Part shown: one piece after another, positions 59,519 through 64,000 of the stretch
Numbering within the stretch: the first letter of the stretch is position 1
Layout of the letters: each line of letters opens with the position of its first letter
Source: JAJACP01 sp964350245
GTDB lineage: Bacteria; Chlamydiota; Chlamydiia; Chlamydiales; JAAKFR01
NCBI GenBank assembly: GCA_964350245.1
Contig: CAYGJC010000006.1
Location: 39,933-103,932, forward strand
Direction of reading: 5' to 3'
Length of the DNA stretch: 64,000 nucleotides
Program-made: the position numbers and the translations under genes
The notes under the pieces: model-generated
Database searches by the model: none
What the model was told of the DNA's origin: nothing
The model's input: the letters and a program-made list of their open reading frames with translations, nothing else

Positions 59519-61387
59519 CTATTTATTATATTCGATCTTATACTTCAAACCTTCTTTCTCAAGAAAGATTGCGTTGGGTTGAATACTTGTAATGGTCATC
59601 TCATCCAACTGATCGCCTCTGGTCAAAATTCTGCCGTTTATCACTACGTTGATGTTGACATCACCATGTTTCGAAAAACCTGTCACGCGATACTTGCCCG
59701 GATACCGCTTATTGAGATCAATGACCCCTTGTTCCGGGGAGACCGCAACAACAAAATTCTTGATGGAGCGGATGCCGGGAATCTTTTCAAAAGATTCAAC
59801 CAAGCTTTCATATTCATAAACCTGAGTCGAGCTCACATAACCGGTTAGTAGCAGCTCTCCGGTAGAAAAGGCCACATTAACGGCGCCAAACCCATGCTGG
59901 ATTAGATGAGCGGTTACCTCGTCTATAATCTGCTGTTCGACAATCACCCGGTTTTGAAGCAGGTTGAGATAATTAAAGTTCACATTCAAATAGTCGATTA
60001 AATCGGCTGCTTGCTTATCTGTTTTGAGGTAGCCGGAGATCACAAAAACTCCCGCTTCCGGAGAGTGCATATTCACTCCCTTAAATGCCGGAATTTTAGA
60101 CATCAGAATATTCATTTCCTGCCAAATCGCCTCATCATTGACTACATTGTTATCAATCCCTCGAATGAAAGTGAGTCCATTTAACTTGTAAAGCAACTCA
60201 TTCAACTGTACGCCCGTTTCTACATGCCCCATCAAAAAGAGTTTGCCGCTTGAGGGATTATAAGTAGAACGTACAGCCGGAAATTCCTTTAGGACATCTT
60301 GAATATCGCCAAGATAATCTTTTTTCTCCGTCACCACTTCATTTGTCTGCAGTAAAGAGACCATCCCGATGCCAAAAAGAACGGCAAAACCTGCCACAAT
60401 CAGCGCCAAAATAAAGGTGCCTGCTGAAAGAGAGGGACGAGAAGGCTTTTTAGCCGGTCCAAGAGGCTCTTCTGCAAGCTCCTCTTCAGCACTTTTCTCT
60501 TCTTGCTCCGGGGGCGCCTCAAAGACCGGAGCCATGATGGTCTCAGAGGGGGCCTCTCGATCAATTAACAGAAAAGCTGAGGTGCCGAGAGCCATCACCG
60601 CATTGGGCGCAAGTTGCTTGCTACCCACAATTCTCTCCTTGTCGACAACCACACCATTGCGACTATCGAGATCCTCAACGAGAACCACCCCTTCTGGATC
60701 AATCGAAAGGCGTGCATGTTCGCGAGAAACACTTAAGTCATTGAAAATCAGATCGCAGGTCGCCGGATCGGTTCCAACTAGATAGCTTCTGTCGCTGTCT
60801 AAAGCAAACTCCGCTCCCGTATTGGGTCCGGCGATCACCTTGATCACAAAGCGTGTAGTCGGTGTGAGATCTATTGTCACATCCGGCGTTTCCATTTCTT
60901 CGAAGATCTCTTCTCGCGCGAGCTCTTCTTCTTTCTCCTCTTCCCCTTCCTCTTCCTCTACTTCTTCTACTTCCTCCTCCTCACTTTCCTCTTCCAGAGG
61001 AGCAGAGAACGTCTCTTCTTCCTCTTCATCAAGAAAAGCACCTTCTACTTCAAAGGCATATTCAGGCTCGTAGGAGGCTGTGGGAGGCGCGCCTTCCGGG
61101 TAAAAGTGAAAAACCGTTTCGCCAAGGGTCACACGGTCTCCCTCTTGAAGCAGCCTCTCTCCTTCAATAGCAAGATCATTCACTAGAATAGGACGATCAC
61201 TCAAGTTTTCAATCACATAACCTGCATCTGTCTTGCGACAGACAAGATGTTTGCGCGCCACTTGAGCATCCTCAACAACGAGTGTCACCTGCTCCGGATC
61301 ACGTCCAATAGACCATTCCTCGCCATTTTCGAGGGAGAGGATTAACCCCTTCAACACTCCTTCTTCGGCGATGAATTCAGCACTCAT
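59519..61387 (-). CDS. sctD: type III secretion inner-membrane ring protein SctD (CdsD) with two FHA domains
   Basis: The 622-residue protein has an N-terminal FHA-like domain (about 1-95; GEEWSIGRDPEQ, ARKHLVCRK) and an acidic low-complexity stretch (about 118-165, nearly all Glu). A second, canonical FHA domain follows (about 185-280; YLVGTDPATCDLIFNDLSVS, REHARL, DSRNG). Then come a transmembrane helix (about 326-350; LIVAGFAVLFGIGMVSLL) and three ring-building BON-like repeats. FHA domains bind phosphothreonine, a plausible target of the operon's kinase. It matches CT664 but looks shorter than the Chlamydia protein. Confidence 0.9.
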   Translation of the reverse strand: MSAEFIAEEGVLKGLILSLENGEEWSIGRDPEQVTLVVEDAQVARKHLVCRKTDAGYVIENLSDRPILVNDLAIEGERLLQEGDRVTLGETVFHFYPEGAPPTASYEPEYAFEVEGAFLDEEEEETFSAPLEEESEEEEVEEVEEEEGEEEKEEELAREEIFEEMETPDVTIDLTPTTRFVIKVIAGPNTGAEFALDSDRSYLVGTDPATCDLIFNDLSVSREHARLSIDPEGVVLVEDLDSRNGVVVDKERIVGSKQLAPNAVMALGTSAFLLIDREAPSETIMAPVFEAPPEQEEKSAEEELAEEPLGPAKKPSRPSLSAGTFILALIVAGFAVLFGIGMVSLLQTNEVVTEKKDYLGDIQDVLKEFPAVRSTYNPSSGKLFLMGHVETGVQLNELLYKLNGLTFIRGIDNNVVNDEAIWQEMNILMSKIPAFKGVNMHSPEAGVFVISGYLKTDKQAADLIDYLNVNFNYLNLLQNRVIVEQQIIDEVTAHLIQHGFGAVNVAFSTGELLLTGYVSSTQVYEYESLVESFEKIPGIRSIKNFVVAVSPEQGVIDLNKRYPGKYRVTGFSKHGDVNINVVINGRILTRGDQLDEMTITSIQPNAIFLEKEGLKYKIEYNK

Positions 61388-61397
61388 TCTCTATTCC

Positions 61398-61814
61398 CTA
61401 ATCAGTTGGTTGTTCGATGAATTCAGTTGTTTCCACTCTCCACGCATCCGCGTAATTGACAAAGTCTTCGAGATAATCATGAAAATCCCGATAATTCAGC
61501 TGTTCGGGAAGAAAGGTCAGCAAGGTTACCTGCTCTCCCTCTCTATCCAGTCCCAAAGCCGCGCCGCCTGTTTCGCGACCAAACAGATTGGCTGTCATTG
61601 CTTTAAGCAAAAACTCCTCTTTTTTCTTTTTGGGTAGAGGGGCTACTGGGGTAAACAAACAAATGCCTGAGCTAGCATTTTCTCTCAAGGAGATATGCAA
61701 ATCCGGTTCAAGGTAAAGCGAGTACGACCCATCCTCATTGGCAGAAATCGAGTCGGCTGCTACCATGTCCTCACTCAGTTGATCAATAAATTGCTTTAAC
61801 ACTTGCAAAAACAC
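61398..61814 (-). CDS. Scc4-like type III secretion chaperone (CT663 position)
   Basis: The 138-residue acidic protein shows the CesT-like chaperone pattern (alpha-beta-beta-beta-alpha; YSLYLEPDLHISLRENASSG, LGLDREGEQVTLLTFLP, YLEDFVNYADAWR). It starts the minus-strand T3SS operon, ten bases before sctD. By position it equals CT663 (Scc4), a chaperone of CopN that also touches sigma factor in Chlamydia. It is divergent from the YidD-like gene by 52 bases. Confidence 0.8.
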   Translation of the reverse strand: MFLQVLKQFIDQLSEDMVAADSISANEDGSYSLYLEPDLHISLRENASSGICLFTPVAPLPKKKKEEFLLKAMTANLFGRETGGAALGLDREGEQVTLLTFLPEQLNYRDFHDYLEDFVNYADAWRVETTEFIEQPTD

Positions 61815-61866
61815 TTCCTCTACATTATTTATTTTTGTTCATCTTAACATAATCGTCCAATGAATT

Positions 61867-62253
61867 ATGAGACATCTAATTTTGATCTTAACTTTCCCTT
61901 TATTTACCATTTCTTTAAATGGTATTAATATAGAACCATGGGGGGTGGACTCCGAGCTCGTTTACATCGAGCGCAAAAATCCACAACCCCAAGTACCCCA
62001 GAAGCATAAGGGGCAGCTCGCTTGCAAAGCGTTGATTCGTTTTTTTCAGGATTACATTTCGCCCATTGATGGGCCGCGAAGCAGTTTTTATCCAACGAGC
62101 TCCCAATACGCTCTTGATGCAATTCAAAAGTACGGAGTCTTTCAAGGCATTTCGCTTGGTTGCGACCGTTTAATGCGCGAGAATAGCGAAGAGTGGGTAT
62201 ATGAGCGTACTGACAAATACGGGATTGAACGCAAGGTTGACCCTGTCCGGTGA
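61867..62253 (+). CDS. exported YidD-like protein
   Basis: The 128-residue product starts with a signal-like segment (MRHLILILTFPLFTISLNG). A YidD domain follows (about 54-102): LIRFFQDYISPIDGPRSSFY, PTSSQYALDAIQKYG. YidD proteins normally sit at the inner face of the membrane, help YidC and carry CRFYPTCSxY; here both Cys are Ser. The extra leader and lost cysteines mark it as a divergent paralogue, perhaps periplasmic. It is transcribed alone. Confidence 0.75.
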   Translation: MRHLILILTFPLFTISLNGINIEPWGVDSELVYIERKNPQPQVPQKHKGQLACKALIRFFQDYISPIDGPRSSFYPTSSQYALDAIQKYGVFQGISLGCDRLMRENSEEWVYERTDKYGIERKVDPVR

Positions 62254-62274
62254 CAGGATCAACCCAATGCAGAT

Positions 62275-62712
62275 TTAGTAGGTATAATAAGATTCTGCTG
62301 GAGGCGACTCTTGAATGCTTTGCTCGGGTAGAGTTTGGCGATTATAACGCTCCCTAGCAGGTCTTTGTGGAGGCTCTAGCTCAGGTTGTGAGCCATAGGC
62401 AGAAATAACCCTATTGATCTCTTCTTCCATTTGTTGTTTTTTTACAGGATCTTGCTCGTTTAGATACTGTTGGTAGTATGAAGAGAGGTAGGCGCTCATC
62501 TCTTGCTCAATTTGGCGTTTTTTAGCATAGTCGCGTTCACGCATTGCCCAGGATTTTTGTGTTTGGACATAGCGGAGTAGATCTCCTGGATTCATGATTT
62601 CAGGCTGATAAGAGCTTTGTTGATTTGCATGCATTCCGTTAGAGTTGGAATTTTGCGCCATGGCACATAAGGGGATCAGCGCTAAGCAACTTGTAAGAGC
62701 AATTTTTTTCAC
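62275..62712 (-). CDS. exported Gln/Tyr-rich protein of unknown function
   Basis: The 145-residue product uses GTG 62712, preceded by AAGGA at seven bases, giving the signal peptide MKKIALTSCLALIPLCAMAQ; a longer upstream frame overlaps another small gene and is rejected. The mature protein is polar with two helices rich in Gln and charged residues (RDYAKKRQIEQEMSAYLSSY, QDPVKKQQMEEEINRVISAY) and a Pro/Tyr-rich tail ending SYYTY. It resembles no family that I know. Together with the 44-residue gene upstream it forms a pair of MKKI-type exported proteins. Confidence 0.65.
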   Translation of the reverse strand: MKKIALTSCLALIPLCAMAQNSNSNGMHANQQSSYQPEIMNPGDLLRYVQTQKSWAMRERDYAKKRQIEQEMSAYLSSYYQQYLNEQDPVKKQQMEEEINRVISAYGSQPELEPPQRPARERYNRQTLPEQSIQESPPAESYYTY

Positions 62713-62767
62713 TTCTGTTCCTTTGTTTAACTTACTAAAGACACATAAGCAAGCGGCGTGCCATGTC

Positions 62768-62902
62768 TTACCTTCGAAACTCTTTTTGATAGTAACCATA
62801 GTCACCCACACCACGTTGCCACTGATAACTAGCGTCACCATTTGAGGCCATGACACAAAGAGAAAGAAAGGTCAGTAGATTTAAATAAGTGATTTTTTTC
62901 AT
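62768..62902 (-). CDS. very small exported peptide (44 aa)
   Basis: An ATG at 62902 with AGGA six bases before it opens a 44-residue frame: signal peptide MKKITYLNLLTFLSLCVMA and a mature peptide of about 25 residues (contains SYQWQRGVGDYGYYQKEF). The mature part is rich in Tyr, Trp and Gly. It ends 55 bases upstream of the next exported protein on the same strand. A complete signal peptide plus ribosome site makes it credible despite its size. Confidence 0.65.
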   Translation of the reverse strand: MKKITYLNLLTFLSLCVMASNGDASYQWQRGVGDYGYYQKEFRR

Positions 62903-62960
62903 GTTTTTCCTACCTTAATTGAATGGGTTTCTCAATGGTAAGCAAAAAACATGTCAATAA

Positions 62961-63482
62961 TCACTGAAAAATCGTTTCAGGAGTTCCCCATTCCACACCA
63001 AACTGTCCTTTCACTGAGCGAATGGTCGCCCTTGGAGTACCGCTAAATGACTCCCACACTACCACTATATTTCCAGAATCATCCAGCTTAGCGGAGACTA
63101 TACCCCCAACCTTGTCACCTTCTTCAGATAACTCCACTGCTGCTCCCCATTCACCTCCAAAGGGCAATTCCGCTCCACATATAATGTAGTTGGCATCTGC
63201 TTCGTTTAGAGCTTTCCAAACTGCAACCACATTTCCTCGCTTATTCATTACCACTTTAGGGTCTAAGCACTTTGCCGTGCCATCCGACAGTAAATCAGGA
63301 GCCCCCCAGACTCCACCTGCAGGCAAAAAGGCTGCAAATATATTTCCTCTAAAACTCTTATCTACCCAAGCGGCAATTGTATCGCCATTCTTATTCATTT
63401 CTACAATAAGGCCGTAAAAATTGCCATACAAAACAGAAAAACTTAAAAAAGCCACCAAAAAAATCAAAACTTTTTCTTTCAA
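62961..63482 (-). CDS. exported propeller-repeat protein
   Basis: The 173-residue protein has a signal peptide (MKEKVLIFLVAFLSFSVLYG) and three repeats of about 50 residues with the core (N/D)xxGxxxAxW: MNKNGDTIAAWVD, MNKRGNVVAVWKA, LDDSGNIVVVWES, each followed by a WG(A/T)P-like strand end. The same pattern is seen in the gene at 49566. It is probably a surface or periplasmic propeller fragment; three repeats are fewer than needed for a closed propeller, so it may oligomerise. Confidence 0.72.
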   Translation of the reverse strand: MKEKVLIFLVAFLSFSVLYGNFYGLIVEMNKNGDTIAAWVDKSFRGNIFAAFLPAGGVWGAPDLLSDGTAKCLDPKVVMNKRGNVVAVWKALNEADANYIICGAELPFGGEWGAAVELSEEGDKVGGIVSAKLDDSGNIVVVWESFSGTPRATIRSVKGQFGVEWGTPETIFQ

Positions 63483-63496
63483 AACAAAAACTCCTT

Positions 63497-64000
63497 TTAC
63501 AAATCACTTAGCTTCTGAATTGTTAAATATGCAGCAAGTCCTACTTCTATATCTTCAGACCGAGATTTAATATTATTCAACGAAACCGTACCCGTATTGG
63601 TCCTATTTACAACAGTAATTACAGAAGGATTAGTATCAATTCTAATAATGACAGTCATCGGAGTAGGCATATAAGCAAAAGTAGGAAGTGATCCACCTGT
63701 TGATTCTTGTGTCTGCGGTGTAGACCCTTGAGTGTCTATCTCTATGTTAAATTGAATGATAGCACTATTTGTAAGATTGAGTCCGCCAACAGAAAAAGTC
63801 ACAAGAAAGTATCCCGTATCATTTACTGTTAGTGCACTATTTGCCACTGAGTAGCTGAAAGCACTTCCCGCTTTAATCAAGAACTGGTCAAATGGAACAG
63901 GGTCTCCATTTGGAACCTGAATATCAGATCCGTCATATCCCTCAATATAAATAAAGGCAAAATCCGAGGCTCCTGAGCTAGCAGCGCCTGTTGGGCCTGT
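63497..64000 (-). CDS. 3' part of a collagen-like protein with a TNF/C1q-type C-terminal domain (start outside window)
   Basis: The minus-strand frame is open to the window edge and gives at least 167 residues. The first visible residues are TGPTGAASSGA, the end of a Gly-x-y collagen-like repeat. A domain of about 155 residues follows (DFAFIYIEGYDGSDIQVPNG, SALTVNDTGYFLVTFSVGG), with the beta-sandwich pattern of BclA-type C-terminal domains. Such proteins form trimeric surface filaments. A TTG at 63880 is internal, not the start. It precedes the propeller gene by 14 bases. Confidence 0.7.
   Translation of the reverse strand, partial: TGPTGAASSGASDFAFIYIEGYDGSDIQVPNGDPVPFDQFLIKAGSAFSYSVANSALTVNDTGYFLVTFSVGGLNLTNSAIIQFNIEIDTQGSTPQTQESTGGSLPTFAYMPTPMTVIIRIDTNPSVITVVNRTNTGTVSLNNIKSRSEDIEVGLAAYLTIQKLSDL

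Noticed and set aside
60900..61073. Ser-rich frames on the plus strand opposite sctD
   Set aside because: They are the reverse-strand shadow of the Glu-rich linker of SctD and have no ribosome site.
62713..62856. Longer N-terminus for the exported Gln/Tyr-rich protein
   Set aside because: It overlaps the 44-residue exported gene in another frame and would hide a good signal peptide behind the GTG at 62712.
1..64000. CRISPR array
   Set aside because: No set of three or more regularly spaced 20-40-bp direct repeats was seen; the only phased array is the 7-bp AGTTATA cluster.
1..64000. Insertion sequences or prophage
   Set aside because: No transposase, integrase or phage structural protein was recognised in any frame.

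Overview
The window comes from a chlamydia-like bacterium outside the family Chlamydiaceae (order Parachlamydiales; Waddlia, Criblamydiaceae or a relative, which I cannot resolve from sequence alone). The evidence is gene order. From about 14.5 kb to 62 kb the genes follow, with interruptions, the Chlamydia trachomatis CT663-CT692 block: pit/DUF47 (CT692/691), oppD-oppF (CT690/689), parB (CT688), sufS-D-C-B (CT687-684), a TPR protein (CT683), PBP2 (CT682), rpsB-tsf-pyrH-frr (CT680-677), mcsA-mcsB (CT676/675) and a type III secretion (T3SS) operon (CT674-663). The major outer membrane protein gene ompA (CT681), which lies between pbp2 and rpsB in Chlamydia, is absent here.

Layout. 0-14.5 kb: a truncated unknown gene, hemH, a solute-binding lipoprotein, a small membrane peptide with a TauE/SafE-like protein, an exported unknown, the transhydrogenase sthA, an oppABC peptide importer with unusually large permeases, a probable YopJ/CE-clan effector, an exported glycosyltransferase-propeller protein and an inverse-autotransporter-type barrel. 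14.5-21.1 kb: phosphate transport, the Opp ATPases, parB, a GT9 glycosyltransferase and a TPR-like membrane protein. 21.1-33 kb: a 430-bp intergenic region with a terminator and possible small genes, a WaaE-like glycosyltransferase, a polysaccharide deacetylase, the SUF iron-sulfur operon, a Phd/VapC-type toxin-antitoxin pair, a CNNM/CBS protein and a Wza/Wzz-like export pair. 33-42.7 kb: TPR protein, PBP2, three tRNAs, the translation/UMP kinase operon, a CDP-alcohol phosphatidyltransferase and mcsAB. 42.7-50.2 kb: an accessory insertion between mcsB and sctC with transporters, mscL, lipoproteins, an ATPase with a striking operator array, a propeller protein and a 100-N assembly gap. 50.2-61.8 kb: a compact T3SS operon on the minus strand. 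61.8-64 kb: small exported proteins, a second propeller protein and the end of a collagen-like protein.

The genes combine housekeeping functions (translation, Fe-S assembly, haem, peptide and phosphate uptake, septal wall synthesis) with host interaction (T3SS needle, ATPase, secretin, kinase and chaperones, candidate effectors, surface barrels). The most interesting points are: a five-copy 10-bp-phased AGTTATA operator array next to an Orc1/Cdc6-like ATPase; a YopJ-like candidate effector; an McsB homologue that has lost its catalytic residues; a 47-bp duplicated gene end that makes a chimeric C-terminus; start codons placed directly after intrinsic terminators; and several small genes below the usual calling threshold.
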